Of a stretch of 64,000 nt of DNA, positions 1-8,957 are shown piece by piece. Numbering within the stretch: the first letter of the stretch is position 1; every line of letters begins with the position of its first letter. The notes under the pieces are model-generated. The model made no database searches. It was not told where the DNA came from and was given only the letters and a program-made list of their open reading frames with translations. This stretch comes from Balneolaceae bacterium (lineage in GTDB: Bacteria; Bacteroidota; Rhodothermia; Balneolales; Balneolaceae). The position numbers were made by a program, and so were the translations under genes. The DNA lies in contig JAEPQH010000011.1 of NCBI GenBank assembly GCA_017640605.1, forward strand, positions 1-64,000. The letters run 5' to 3'.

Positions 1-178
1 AATGTGCTTTACCATACTTCTTCTTCCACCCATGAATGCTTGATGGACTACACCCGTAAAGTTTCGCAATTTCATAGGCAGTATAACGCCCTCGCTCTAT
101 TTGTTCAATCACTTGAAGTTTAAATGCTTCACTGTATCGATAGGTAATTCGTCGTGGTTTACTGTTCATTGCTATCAT
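1..178 (-). CDS. IS3-family transposase OrfA, N-terminal part
   Basis: Partial gene too short for standard ORF lists; it continues past the left edge. From the ATG at 178 (alternative in-frame ATG at 169) the translation runs MNSKPRRITYRYSEAFKLQ, then VIEQIERGRYTAYEIAKLYG and CSPSSIHGWKKKYGKAH. This is the HTH_Tnp_1 helix-turn-helix of OrfA transposase subunits: an N-terminal RRxYSxxFKLxV segment, a recognition helix around EIAKLYGCS, and the W-KKYG motif. OrfA binds the element's terminal repeats and is normally fused to OrfB by a -1 frameshift. Whether the element is complete cannot be judged. Confidence 0.75.
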   Translation of the reverse strand, partial: MIAMNSKPRRITYRYSEAFKLQVIEQIERGRYTAYEIAKLYGCSPSSIHGWKKKYGKAH

Positions 179-211
179 GTTTTGTGTAAACCTATTTCAG
201 GATGTGACCCA
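1..211 (-). mobile_element. End of an IS3-family-like insertion sequence (runs off left edge)
   Basis: The minus strand encodes the start of an IS3/IS911-type OrfA. The element probably ends near position 211, where the minus strand begins TGGGTCACATCC, which fits the TG...CA termini usual in this family. Only the orfA-proximal end is in the window, so the partner inverted repeat, orfB and target duplication cannot be seen. The end lies about 26 bp beyond the mutS stop codon, so mutS itself is intact. The exact boundary is inferred. Confidence 0.55.
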
Positions 212-236
212 TCAATCATTATTCGTATTTCGTAAT

Positions 237-2912
237 TCATCCGTTTTCTCCAACTACCTTCTTCAACTCAGTTACCAACATAAGCGCTTCGATAGGCGTA
301 ATTCGATTCGGATCGACGGCGTCGAGTTTGTTCATCAGCGTTTCGAATTTGGGATCCATATGATTGGCAAATAAACTCATTTGGGCGATTTCGGCTTGCT
401 TGTCGATAGAATCAGTCATTTGCTTCGCCGCCGCTTTTTGATTGGATGCACGATTTTGAATTTCCCCATTGGTATTGGTGATATCCAAACTATGACTTTC
501 AAGATTCCCCAAAATCTCTTTTGCCCGATCAATAACAATCTGAGGCAAACCGGCCATATTCGCCACCTGAATTCCATAACTGTGATCGGCTCCACCCCGA
601 ATCAATTTCCGCAAGAAGATCACTTTTCCATCATGTTCTTTCACTTGAACGTTGAAATTCCGAATACGATCGTACATCCCCTCCAGTTCATTCAATTCAT
701 GATAATGCGTGGCAAACAAAGTTTTTGCAGCCACAGGAGCGTGATTATGCAGATATTCAGCCAAACTCCAGGCAATACTTAATCCATCGAAGGTGCTGGT
801 TCCACGCCCAACTTCATCCAATAAGATTAGCGATCTTGGTGTGGCATTATTCAGAATATTCGCGGCTTCGTTCATCTCTACTAAAAAGGTAGATTCACCG
901 GCGGCAAGGTTATCCGAAGCACCAACTCTGGTAAAAATCTTATCTACCAATCCGATATGCGCATATTCTGCCGGCACAAAGCTCCCTAATTGAGCCATCA
1001 ACACAATCAAGCCGGTCTGACGCAAAATGATACTCTTACCTGCCATATTCGGCCCGGTAATAATCATGATTTGCTGATCCGCATTATTTAGTTCAATATC
1101 GTTGGGAATAAACGGCTCACCTAGTGGCAACGACTGTTCCACTACAGGATGCCGCCCTTTTTTGATGCGAATTTCTTCAGAATCTCGTACTTCTGGTTTA
1201 GCATAACTGTTTTTAAAAGCCACCTCTGCAAAACTCTGCAACACATCAAGCTGAGCAATAGCTTGGGCAATTTGTTGAATGTCATCCGCATAATCAGCAA
1301 CGAACACTCTCACTTCCTCAAACAGCTGATATTCAAGCGTTTTACTTCGGTCTTCGGCAGAGAGCACTTTTTCTTCGACTTCTTTCAGCTCTGGAGTGAT
1401 ATACCGCTCGGCATTAACCAGTGTTTGCTTGCGGATGAAATGCTCCGGCACTTTGTCTTTATGGGCATTGGTTACTTCGATGTAATACCCGAAGACTTTA
1501 TTGTAGCCGATTTTCAACGATGGAATTCCGCTTTCCGTAGAAAGTTTGTCTTTAATTTGTGCAATGTAATTCTTGCCGTTTTTGGCGATGTCGTGCAGTT
1601 CATCCAATTCTGCGTTTACCCCGTCTTGGATCATTCCACCATCACGAATGCTTGCAGGAGGTTCTTCAGCAATTGTATCATGTATCTTATGCTGCACTTC
1701 CATCAACAATTTCAAACGCTGATTGATGTCTTGCAGTAAAGGCTGTTCCCAGCTCGAGAATAGACTTTTTAATCTCGGAACCTGGGCTAACGATCGTTCG
1801 ATTTGTTTGAGATCGCGGGCATTTGTTCTTCCTACACAAATCCGGGAAATCAAACGCTCTAAATCTCCAATTTCTTCCATCTCGTCTCGAAGTGAGGATC
1901 GAATGGAGTGATTTTCATAGAGCGCTTCGACTGCGTCAAGGCGATGTTGGATGGGTGTTAGTTTTTTTAGCGGACGCATAATCCAGCGGCGCAGTAACCG
2001 TCCACCCATGGCAGTAGTGGTTTCATCCATAATAGAGATCAGAGTCCCTTCGGTACCGCCTTCCTGAATGCTGCTTGTTAATTCAAGATTGCGTTTTGTA
2101 GCCGGATCCAGCGACATAAAATCGTTGCTTTCGTAGGCATACAATCTTCTCAAATGCATCAGATACGCCTTTTGCGTCTCTTTCATATAATGCAGAAGCG
2201 CGCCGGCGGCAACTTGTGCTACGCTAAGTTCTTCAACACCAAATCCTTTTAAAGAGTGTGTTTTAAAATGATCGGTAAGGGTTTTATATCCATAATCACC
2301 TTCAAACACCCAATCATCAATAAAGGTTATGTTAAACGGATCAAAGTATGCATCTAACTTTCTTTTTCGTTTAGCTTGCATCAGAATCTCTGAAGGTTGA
2401 ACGGCCGCGATCAAGCTTTTTAACTGCGCTTCATTCACTTCGCTAAGCGCAAATTCACCCGTAGATATATCAGAAAAAGCCACTCCATATAAAGGTCCTG
2501 CTGCAAAAATCGAAAGAATGTAATTATTACGCTTGTGCTCTAGCAGTTTGTCGGACAGGGTAACTCCGGGAGTGGTAATTTCGGTAACATCACGTTCCAC
2601 AATTTTGCGCCCCGATTTCTTCGCTTCTTCCGGGCTTTCAGTCTGCTCACAAACAGCAACTTTATATCCCTTTTTGACCAATTTCGGCAAATAGGTATCC
2701 AACGCATGAAAAGGAAATCCGGCAAGCGGAGTTTGGTCGCCACCATTATTTCGTTTAGTGAGGGTAATTCCTAGCTCTTTGCTTACCAGTACGGCGTCGT
2801 CGGAGAAGGTCTCATAAAAATCCCCCACCCGAAAAAGTAAAATGGTTCCGGGATATTGTGCTTTGATATCCTCGTATTGGCGCATTAATGGTGTTTGCTT
2901 GCGAGCCGCCAT
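237..2912 (-). CDS. mutS: DNA mismatch repair protein MutS
   Basis: Recognises base mismatches and small loops and starts methyl-independent or strand-directed repair. At 891 aa it is slightly longer than E. coli MutS (853). The mismatch-wedge motif F-Y-E is at residues 32-34 (VGDFYETF), followed by connector, core and clamp regions. The C-terminal ABC-type ATPase has Walker A GPNMAGKS near residue 617, Walker B LILLDEVGRGTST and the ATHYHEL switch. The C-terminal tail ends in a short helical segment of the tetramerisation type. It is transcribed alone, divergent from the YihY gene. The start ATG at 2912 gives the canonical MAARKQTPLMRQYEDIKA N-terminus. No frame damage is seen despite the IS element just downstream. 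Confidence 0.98.
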   Translation of the reverse strand: MAARKQTPLMRQYEDIKAQYPGTILLFRVGDFYETFSDDAVLVSKELGITLTKRNNGGDQTPLAGFPFHALDTYLPKLVKKGYKVAVCEQTESPEEAKKSGRKIVERDVTEITTPGVTLSDKLLEHKRNNYILSIFAAGPLYGVAFSDISTGEFALSEVNEAQLKSLIAAVQPSEILMQAKRKRKLDAYFDPFNITFIDDWVFEGDYGYKTLTDHFKTHSLKGFGVEELSVAQVAAGALLHYMKETQKAYLMHLRRLYAYESNDFMSLDPATKRNLELTSSIQEGGTEGTLISIMDETTTAMGGRLLRRWIMRPLKKLTPIQHRLDAVEALYENHSIRSSLRDEMEEIGDLERLISRICVGRTNARDLKQIERSLAQVPRLKSLFSSWEQPLLQDINQRLKLLMEVQHKIHDTIAEEPPASIRDGGMIQDGVNAELDELHDIAKNGKNYIAQIKDKLSTESGIPSLKIGYNKVFGYYIEVTNAHKDKVPEHFIRKQTLVNAERYITPELKEVEEKVLSAEDRSKTLEYQLFEEVRVFVADYADDIQQIAQAIAQLDVLQSFAEVAFKNSYAKPEVRDSEEIRIKKGRHPVVEQSLPLGEPFIPNDIELNNADQQIMIITGPNMAGKSIILRQTGLIVLMAQLGSFVPAEYAHIGLVDKIFTRVGASDNLAAGESTFLVEMNEAANILNNATPRSLILLDEVGRGTSTFDGLSIAWSLAEYLHNHAPVAAKTLFATHYHELNELEGMYDRIRNFNVQVKEHDGKVIFLRKLIRGGADHSYGIQVANMAGLPQIVIDRAKEILGNLESHSLDITNTNGEIQNRASNQKAAAKQMTDSIDKQAEIAQMSLFANHMDPKFETLMNKLDAVDPNRITPIEALMLVTELKKVVGENG

Positions 2913-3052
2913 GTTATGATTCTTTGTGTGCTAACAATATTAAGTGTTCTCTGAATGCTGAACTTACCAATGAATTGGCTTAAAAACTAAGCGATGGATT
3001 TTGAAATAACGAGAGTATGCCTTTATTTTGATTTAAATAAAGAATCATCTTT

Positions 3053-3961
3053 GTGCAGAAATTTAAGGCTTACTGGAAGCGGGCGTTGGCACTAGCCAGC
3101 GAAAAAGACATTTTCTTCAATGCCTCGGCAATTACATTTAATCTGTTTATTTGCGCCATTCCGTTCATCCTGATTCTTATTTCTATCATTGGCTACATCT
3201 TATCCTTCGATCAGGCTTTTGAAGAGATTGTACGCTATGGTTCGGAATTGATTCCTGTTTTCGATTACGAAGCCTCGGAAGAAGATGTGGTTCAGGGAGC
3301 ACAGACTTTAGAAGGTATTTTACAGCCACTAGTTGGAGCACGAACCGTTTTTGGGGTTACCGGTTTAATCATACTTGCACTATTTACCCAAGGATTACTA
3401 CACAGTTTTAAACATGTTATTTTTGATGTTTTTGATGTGGAAGAACGAGCCCACCCCGTGAAAGATGCCTTGTACAATTTCCTCGGATTTGGCGTGATTG
3501 GAAGTGTTTTCATCTTTTTTAGTCTGGCAATTTCTTTTATCTCGCTTTTTGATTTCAGCATAATTAGAGTCCCCTATACCGATATTGAAATCAGACTTCC
3601 GTGGGTATATGATGTATTAGATTTTGTTCTGCCAATCGTTTTTACTTTTTTTCTGATTTTTGTGATTTACCGGTTTGTGAGTGAGCGTAAGGTATCATAC
3701 CGAACTGCTTTAATAGGTGCCGGGATCTATACTTTTTTGTTCGAAATCGCAAAATGGGTGGTTAGTATTTATTTAGGCTACGCATTTTCGACCTATCAAT
3801 ATTTCTACCAAGGCTATGCGGTGCTTATTATTATCGGGATTTGGGCTTTTTACACCTCGCTTCTTTTTGTGATTTCTGTGATCCTCACACGTGCCTATAA
3901 AGAAACTTACGAGCAATCTACCACCCCTTCCGATACCAATCCCTATGCCGGACTTGATTGA
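3053..3961 (+). CDS. YihY/BrkB family inner-membrane protein
   Basis: A 302-aa polytopic membrane protein with about six hydrophobic segments and the YihY-family start, where an amphipathic stretch (KDIFFNASAITFNLF) precedes TM1. The family was once called 'ribonuclease BN' in error; its function is unknown (proposed transporter or envelope role). The start is GTG at 3053, the first in-frame start; no ATG precedes the conserved region. It overlaps the next gene through TGATG (stop 3959-3961, ATG 3961), so the two are probably translationally coupled. The linkage to a DNA glycosylase is probably only operon sharing. Confidence 0.85.
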   Translation: MQKFKAYWKRALALASEKDIFFNASAITFNLFICAIPFILILISIIGYILSFDQAFEEIVRYGSELIPVFDYEASEEDVVQGAQTLEGILQPLVGARTVFGVTGLIILALFTQGLLHSFKHVIFDVFDVEERAHPVKDALYNFLGFGVIGSVFIFFSLAISFISLFDFSIIRVPYTDIEIRLPWVYDVLDFVLPIVFTFFLIFVIYRFVSERKVSYRTALIGAGIYTFLFEIAKWVVSIYLGYAFSTYQYFYQGYAVLIIIGIWAFYTSLLFVISVILTRAYKETYEQSTTPSDTNPYAGLD

Positions 3962-4566
3962 TGGCTAAAAAACTATCCATCAGTTTTTACGAACGTGATG
4001 ACGTTGTAACCATCGCTAAAGAGCTGCTCGGTAAAGTGCTTTGTACTAGAATAGATGGTGTTCTTTGTAGAGGAATGATCGTTGAAACGGAAGCCTACAA
4101 CGGCAGAACTGATAAAGCCTGTCATGCTCATTTTGCCGGCAAAACCAAGCGCACTAAAATTATGTACGATCGTGGAGGTTTGGCGTATGTGTATTTGTGC
4201 TATGGTATTCATCACTTGTTCAATATTGTTACTAATAAAAAAGGGCTGGCAGACGCCGTATTAATTCGCGGCATTGAACCGATCGAAGGCATAGATCATA
4301 TCCTGAGAAGAAGAAATAAAACAAAGTTAGAACGCTCGGTTGGTGGTGGCCCGGGTATTGTATCTCAAGCACTGGGAATTTCAACCAATCATTATGGCAC
4401 CGATCTTACCGGCAACCTAATCTGGATTGAAGACCATCAGCGAACTATACCAGAACAAGAAATCATTGCCTCGCCTCGAGTTGGTGTAGATTATGCTGAA
4501 GAGGATGCCTTACTACCTTGGCGATTTCGCATTAAAGACAATCCTTTTACGAGTCCTGCTAAGTAA
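3961..4566 (+). CDS. DNA-3-methyladenine glycosylase, AAG/MPG family
   Basis: Base-excision repair glycosylase removing alkylated and deaminated purines (201 aa, usual family size). Family hallmarks are the GMIVETEAYNG segment with the catalytic Glu, H-A-H then a KRTKIMYDRGG turn, the Tyr intercalation loop YVYLCYGIHHLFNIV, and the closing SPRVGVDYA. I use the ATG at 3961 rather than an in-frame TTG one codon earlier, because the ATG overlaps the upstream stop. The gene follows the YihY gene in one transcription unit. Confidence 0.93.
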   Translation: MAKKLSISFYERDDVVTIAKELLGKVLCTRIDGVLCRGMIVETEAYNGRTDKACHAHFAGKTKRTKIMYDRGGLAYVYLCYGIHHLFNIVTNKKGLADAVLIRGIEPIEGIDHILRRRNKTKLERSVGGGPGIVSQALGISTNHYGTDLTGNLIWIEDHQRTIPEQEIIASPRVGVDYAEEDALLPWRFRIKDNPFTSPAK

Positions 4567-4658
4567 AAAATTATTTAGCACGGAACTTCTAAGCCGTCTA
4601 AATCATTCTGGCACACAGACTATCATCACGATAAACAAAACTGATTGTACCTAGAACG

Positions 4659-4692
4659 TTAATTAGTTTAATATTGAACTAATTAATTTTTT
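4659..4692 (+). terminator. AT-rich palindrome with T-run: terminator of mpg or operator for yceI
   Basis: Perfect 10-bp inverted repeat TTAATTAGTT (4659-4668) and AACTAATTAA (4677-4686), 8-nt loop, followed directly by six T. It could end the yihY-mpg transcript, but the stem holds only two G/C pairs. It also has the look of a dimeric-repressor operator (MarR-like symmetry) 30 bp before the yceI start. The sequence cannot separate these roles. Confidence 0.5.
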
Positions 4693-4722
4693 AAAATCTC
4701 TATCAATAAAACACACAAAACA

Positions 4723-5340
4723 ATGAAAGCTACTATTAAATCACTCACACTATTTGTTGCATTAATTATTGCAGCAGCGCCGGTAATGGCACAAGAAGCA
4801 ACCCAATGGACGGTTGACAAATCACACAGCTCTATCAAATTCGAAATTCGTCACTTTTTCTCAAATGTACCCGGCGCGTTTCACGAGTATGATGCTGATG
4901 TATATTTCGATCCAAATAACCTAGACGAAAGCATGCTCGATGTAACCATTCAGGTTGCAAGTGTAGATACAGAAAATGAGCGTCGCGATGGACACTTACG
5001 CACGCCAGATTTTTTTAATGCTGAAGAATGGCCAACTATGACTTTCACCAGTAATAGCATCGAACAAGTTGGAGACAACCAGTATGTTGCAAAAGGTGAA
5101 TTAACCATCAAAGATGTTACCAAAGATTTTGAACTACCATTTACTTTACTAGGTGTAATGGATCACCCTCGTAGAGACGGTGTAAAAATTGCCGGCTTTA
5201 CTTCCGAGTTTATGCTGAAAAGAAATGATTATGGTGTAGGAACCGGTGATTATATTTCTGATGCAGTGATCGGGAATGAAGTAAACATCACACTAAATAT
5301 GGAAGTGAATTCTGTACCGGAATCAGGAGCTTCTAACTAA
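4723..5340 (+). CDS. YceI family periplasmic lipocalin-like protein
   Basis: A 205-aa exported protein with a Sec signal peptide (MKATIKSLTLFVALIIAAAPVMAQ, cut after A-Q) and the YceI fold: WTVDKSHSSIKFEIRH at the mature start, then VDTENERRDGHLRTPDFFNAEEWP, the DVTKDF strand and NDYGVG near the end. Members bind polyisoprenoid or amphiphilic ligands in a lipocalin-like barrel; the physiological ligand is usually unknown. It is monocistronic, flanked by the 4659 palindrome and a strong terminator at 5364. Confidence 0.92.
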   Translation: MKATIKSLTLFVALIIAAAPVMAQEATQWTVDKSHSSIKFEIRHFFSNVPGAFHEYDADVYFDPNNLDESMLDVTIQVASVDTENERRDGHLRTPDFFNAEEWPTMTFTSNSIEQVGDNQYVAKGELTIKDVTKDFELPFTLLGVMDHPRRDGVKIAGFTSEFMLKRNDYGVGTGDYISDAVIGNEVNITLNMEVNSVPESGASN

Positions 5341-5363
5341 TTCAGTCTTTTTCCAAGAATTGA

Positions 5364-5397
5364 AAAGCATCGTTTCATTGAGGCGATGCTTTTTTTA
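5364..5397 (+). terminator. Rho-independent terminator after yceI
   Basis: Stem AAAGCATCG (5364-5372) and CGATGCTTT (5384-5392), nine pairs with an 11-nt loop, running into a T-tract (5390-5396). Confidence 0.9.
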
Positions 5398-5424
5398 TTT
5401 TATGGAAACTTCAAAATCCGAACT

Positions 5425-5973
5425 ATGAATAAGCGTACACTAATTATTGGCGGCATTATTTTAGCAGCCGCTCTCAGCCGATTAATTCCTCACCCATTAA
5501 ACTTTGCGCCCCTTGGTGCTATGTCATTGTTTGGTGCAGCTTATTTGTCGGACAAGAGGTTCGCGTTTCTGTTTCCACTTGTTGCATACTTCCTCACCGA
5601 TTTGTTCATCAATAATGTGGTATACGGCGCTTATTACGGCAGTTTTACTTTGTTCACACCAGGCTTTGGATGGATTTACGGATCTATCGCTGCCATTGTA
5701 CTCATTGGCTTTTTTATGCTGAAAAAAGTAACCCTTCCAAGAGTATTTGGAGCAAGTTTACTCTCATCGGTGACGTTTTTCATCATCTCAAACTTTGGCG
5801 TTTGGTTATCCGATCCGGATTATCCGATTAACGCTGCTGGTCTGATACTTTGCTACGAAATGGCACTTCCATTTTTTAAGAATACCATTCTGGGTGATTT
5901 TGCATACTCTGCCATTCTTTTTGGTGGATTTGAATTTGCATTAAACCGTACCCCGGAATTGCAAAAAGCTTAA
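5425..5973 (+). CDS. DUF6580-type membrane protein (ECF S-component-like)
   Basis: A 182-aa, very hydrophobic protein with five to six membrane segments, starting MNKRTLIIGGIILAAALSRL. The PHPLNFAPLGAMSLFGAAYL segment and the later acidic YFLTDLFINN turn match the DUF6580 'putative transport protein' group, which resembles substrate-binding S components of ECF vitamin transporters. The ATG at 5425 is preferred over an in-frame ATG 13 codons upstream that lies inside the preceding terminator. No ATPase or T component is nearby, so the transport role is inference. Confidence 0.7.
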   Translation: MNKRTLIIGGIILAAALSRLIPHPLNFAPLGAMSLFGAAYLSDKRFAFLFPLVAYFLTDLFINNVVYGAYYGSFTLFTPGFGWIYGSIAAIVLIGFFMLKKVTLPRVFGASLLSSVTFFIISNFGVWLSDPDYPINAAGLILCYEMALPFFKNTILGDFAYSAILFGGFEFALNRTPELQKA

Positions 5974-6010
5974 GGGTAACACATTTACCTTACGTCAAAA
6001 GAATAGTATA

Positions 6011-6052
6011 CTCACAGGGTAAAGAATCAGCACCTTGTGAGAATCTATTTTT
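6011..6052 (+). terminator. Hairpin plus T-run between DUF6580 and DUF4956 genes
   Basis: CTCACAGG (6011-6018) pairs with CCTTGTGAG (6033-6041) with one bulged T, followed by AATCTATTTTT. It probably terminates the upstream gene. Its end is only a few bases before the ATG at 6058, so it could also act in the leader of the next operon. Confidence 0.55.
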
Positions 6053-6057
6053 AAAAA

Positions 6058-6735
6058 ATGTTTGAGCTTTTTCCGGATCAACCGGTATACGAATACCCCA
6101 CTTTAGTTAACGTTTTATACTCCCTAGTCTGGGCTTTCGTTTTATCTTCTATTATTGCCATCACTCACCGAATCACCTACACCGGTGGGCAATATCCTCG
6201 AAATTTCTTTCAAGCTATTGCATTAGGGTCTATCGTTGCCGCTATGGTAATGATGGCTATTGGGGATAGTTTGGCTCGTGGCTTAGGTGCATTTGGGGCA
6301 TTAGCTATTATTCGGTTTCGTACCAGAATTCAAGACGCCAGAAATATCATATTCATATTTGCAGCGCTCAGTGTGGGTTTAGCTATCGGTGTGTTTGGCT
6401 ACACTATTTCCTTTGTTGGCACGATCCTGTTTTGTAGTGGCGCGCTATTACTTCATTACTCCCCTTTCAGTGGAAGAACGGGGGAGCGTGGCCGACTAAT
6501 TGCCCGCATTTCTAATATTGAAGAAATTTCGTTGGTAGAACAAACTATAGAAGAATTCTGCCACGAATATGAAGAAGTTCAGATCACGCATAGGAATTCC
6601 GGAAATGTTGATATCGAATTCGAAATTGAATTAAATCCCGGTGTAAGTAAACCTGAACTTACTCAGCAGCTACAACAACTGGAACAGGTTAGCAGAGTTC
6701 GCATTACTGTGAAAGGAATTTTGGAGGAGAATTAA
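6058..6735 (+). CDS. DUF4956 domain membrane protein
   Basis: A 225-aa protein with four to five N-terminal membrane helices (residues about 20-145) and a soluble C-terminal alpha/beta domain. The conserved DUF4956 core ARGLGAFGALAIIRFRTRIQD lies in the TM3 region, with the invariant arginines of the IRFRT motif. The function is unknown; family members in other bacteria often sit beside polyphosphate-polymerase (VTC) and CotH genes, which are absent here. Here it is the first gene of a tight unit with HlyD-like, TolC-like and SDR genes (gap of 0 nt to the next start). It may be the inner-membrane partner of that assembly (inference). Confidence 0.88.
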   Translation: MFELFPDQPVYEYPTLVNVLYSLVWAFVLSSIIAITHRITYTGGQYPRNFFQAIALGSIVAAMVMMAIGDSLARGLGAFGALAIIRFRTRIQDARNIIFIFAALSVGLAIGVFGYTISFVGTILFCSGALLLHYSPFSGRTGERGRLIARISNIEEISLVEQTIEEFCHEYEEVQITHRNSGNVDIEFEIELNPGVSKPELTQQLQQLEQVSRVRITVKGILEEN

Positions 6736-7722
6736 ATGGGTAAAATTAATTCTTTCTATCTGGTAATTGGTATCACATTCGTAACCTTACTTACTGTAAA
6801 TACTCGATATTTTAAAGGAAGTAATGCCTTTTTAGGAGTTACTTATGCCAAAAAATATCAGATAAATTCCGAAAAACCGGCAACGGTAATTGAAACCTAT
6901 ATTGTACCTGGTCAAACGGTAAATATTGGCGATTTACTAGTTGAACTTGAAAGCCCGGAATTAGAACTCGAAATCAAAAAACTGGAAAAGGAAATCCTAA
7001 ATCTGCAATCAGAGAAAGTAGAAAAGCAGAAACTGCTCGAATCCAAAATTGAACTTCTGAAAAGTGAAATAAACCTGATCCGCAACGAAGTAAAAAACGA
7101 AATAGAGAGAATCGACGCCCGTATCCAGTTAAACGAATCACTCACAGAAGGCATTTCAAATAATCGTTCTACAACTTCCGATTCACTTAGTGAGTTACAA
7201 CTTCAGAAGAAATCGATACAGGAAAAAGGAACACTCGAAATTGAAAGTATCAATATTCGAATGAATGATGTGCTGCAAGACCACGAATTCGATCAGTCTC
7301 AAGTTCAGGCAACCATTGAATTACGCCAGCAAGAGTTAAACTGGAGGCTCCAAGAGCAGGAAAAGCTTAATAAGTATGCAGTGTTTGATGGCGTGATCGA
7401 CAACGTGAACGTAAAACCCGGTGAACAAGTAGAAGCTTATTCTTCACTTTTATCCATAAATCCGGTTCAACCAACCACAGTGATTGGGTATTTGGTGGGC
7501 AGCAAAGATCGAAGCCGTTCACTCGGTGATGTTGTTACTATCCAATCGATGGAACAGAGCAATTTATCTACACAAGGTACTATTATTGGTTTTGGTTCGG
7601 TTACAATGCTCCCGCAAATCTTACAAAAATCGACGGCAGTAAATGCCTTCGGACTTGAAGTATTTATCGAAGTAGATGCCGAAAATCCTTTACCGGTTGG
7701 CGAAAAAGTGATGATCAAGTGA
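6736..7722 (+). CDS. HlyD-like periplasmic adaptor (membrane fusion protein)
   Basis: A 328-aa protein with one N-terminal membrane anchor (residues 6-22), a first half-lipoyl segment (ETYIVPGQTVNIGDLLVELES), a long alpha-helical coiled-coil hairpin (about 65-205, rich in E/K/L heptads), the second half-lipoyl segment (AVFDGVIDNVNVKPGEQV) and a C-terminal beta-barrel. Such adaptors bridge an inner-membrane pump to a TolC channel. A clear GGAGG Shine-Dalgarno (6722-6728) precedes the ATG. No ABC, RND or MFS pump is linked: the only inner-membrane partner in the unit is the DUF4956 protein. Confidence 0.85.
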   Translation: MGKINSFYLVIGITFVTLLTVNTRYFKGSNAFLGVTYAKKYQINSEKPATVIETYIVPGQTVNIGDLLVELESPELELEIKKLEKEILNLQSEKVEKQKLLESKIELLKSEINLIRNEVKNEIERIDARIQLNESLTEGISNNRSTTSDSLSELQLQKKSIQEKGTLEIESINIRMNDVLQDHEFDQSQVQATIELRQQELNWRLQEQEKLNKYAVFDGVIDNVNVKPGEQVEAYSSLLSINPVQPTTVIGYLVGSKDRSRSLGDVVTIQSMEQSNLSTQGTIIGFGSVTMLPQILQKSTAVNAFGLEVFIEVDAENPLPVGEKVMIK

Positions 7723-8957
7723 GTTTTAGTAGGATTTCTGTACTTGGAATTATTTTCGGATTCATCATTAATGCCAACATAAGTGCACAACAAAGTCCCT
7801 CCGATTATTTACTCACTGCCTTCGAAGCAGGAAACACGCAGGCACTTGAAGCACAACTTGAGTTCTTATCGCGGAATCCTTACCGACTCCCACTCGCTGA
7901 AGAGATTGAACTGCGTTATTCGAATAATGAAAATACGTTAGAAGACGCCAGATATCGATTGCGGTTACGACCTAACAATCCATGGAAAATTAGAAGAAAC
8001 AATGCACTTTTTAATGCCTTAGAAAAAGAGCTCTCCATAGAACAGCAGCTGATTTTTAAAGAGAATTTGTATGACCGATATCACACTCTACTCGAGTACA
8101 TTTTTGCCTCCAAAAAAACTGCTTTACTTGAACAACGTTATCAGTTAGCCTCCAAAAAACTGGCATTATTTCGAGAAAACCCACAAGCGGAATTATTTGA
8201 TGCTCGAGACTTTGTAGATGCCAAACTTGAAACCGTAGAACGACTCGAAGAGTGGGAAGAAGCGAATATCGAGTTAATGAACATACAACTAGAAATACAG
8301 CTCACATTAAATTCAACAGATCTTAAGTGGCAGGAGTTTGAGTTAATCTCAACAGATCAAATAGTTGAACTGTCAAAACGATTACTGGCTGAAAGCCTGC
8401 CATCAACAGAATTGCAGTTATTACAACAGCGAATAGAAGTAGCCAAAATAGAAACATCTAAAGAACGAGCAGATTTTGATATTGGATTTGTGGAGGCGCG
8501 CTTAGCTCCGAACTTGCAAAATGATGACAATCAACTTGGATTCGCTTTTGGGATTACCATCCCTATTTTCCGAGATAATAAAGATCAAATAGCGGAAAGG
8601 ATACTGGACGAAATCGAGTTGCGTGAGGAATACTCCGACGAAGCATCAAAAGATTCTGTGATGAAAGTGCTGGAATTTCAATTTTTACAGGATCAATTAT
8701 CGCAGCATCAAAAACTTAAAGAAAGTGTTCGTAAGACGAATGTAGATGTCTTGGGTGACAATCTTGCTCGATCTGAGGCATATAATCCCATCGCACTTTT
8801 AGAATTGGAAGAAGGAAAGCTTAAATTAGAGCAGCTGTTAATGCGCTCGCAAGAAAGAGTATTGGAACAATTCGTTGAGGTATTGTTCATTTACGATGCG
8901 ATGCTATCCAAACCACTTATAAACTATCTACACAAGGATTTAGAGATTATAGAATGA
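7719..8957 (+). CDS. TolC-like outer-membrane efflux protein
   Basis: A 412-aa exported protein: signal peptide to about residue 23 (FIINANISAQQ), then long helical repeats and LGFAFGITIPIFRDN, the strand signature found in TolC-family outer-membrane factors. It is shorter and more helical than standard TolC and its two halves are poorly alike, so it is a divergent member. The GTG start at 7719 overlaps the HlyD stop (GTGA), and its own stop overlaps the SDR start (ATGA), pointing to coupled translation of the set. Confidence 0.72.
   Translation: MSFSRISVLGIIFGFIINANISAQQSPSDYLLTAFEAGNTQALEAQLEFLSRNPYRLPLAEEIELRYSNNENTLEDARYRLRLRPNNPWKIRRNNALFNALEKELSIEQQLIFKENLYDRYHTLLEYIFASKKTALLEQRYQLASKKLALFRENPQAELFDARDFVDAKLETVERLEEWEEANIELMNIQLEIQLTLNSTDLKWQEFELISTDQIVELSKRLLAESLPSTELQLLQQRIEVAKIETSKERADFDIGFVEARLAPNLQNDDNQLGFAFGITIPIFRDNKDQIAERILDEIELREEYSDEASKDSVMKVLEFQFLQDQLSQHQKLKESVRKTNVDVLGDNLARSEAYNPIALLELEEGKLKLEQLLMRSQERVLEQFVEVLFIYDAMLSKPLINYLHKDLEIIE

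Noticed and set aside
2540-2746. Small open frames on either strand inside mutS, murC, ftsW and other large genes
   Set aside because: They coincide with strongly conserved coding sequence in another frame, lack domains, and have no spacing or overlap logic with neighbours.
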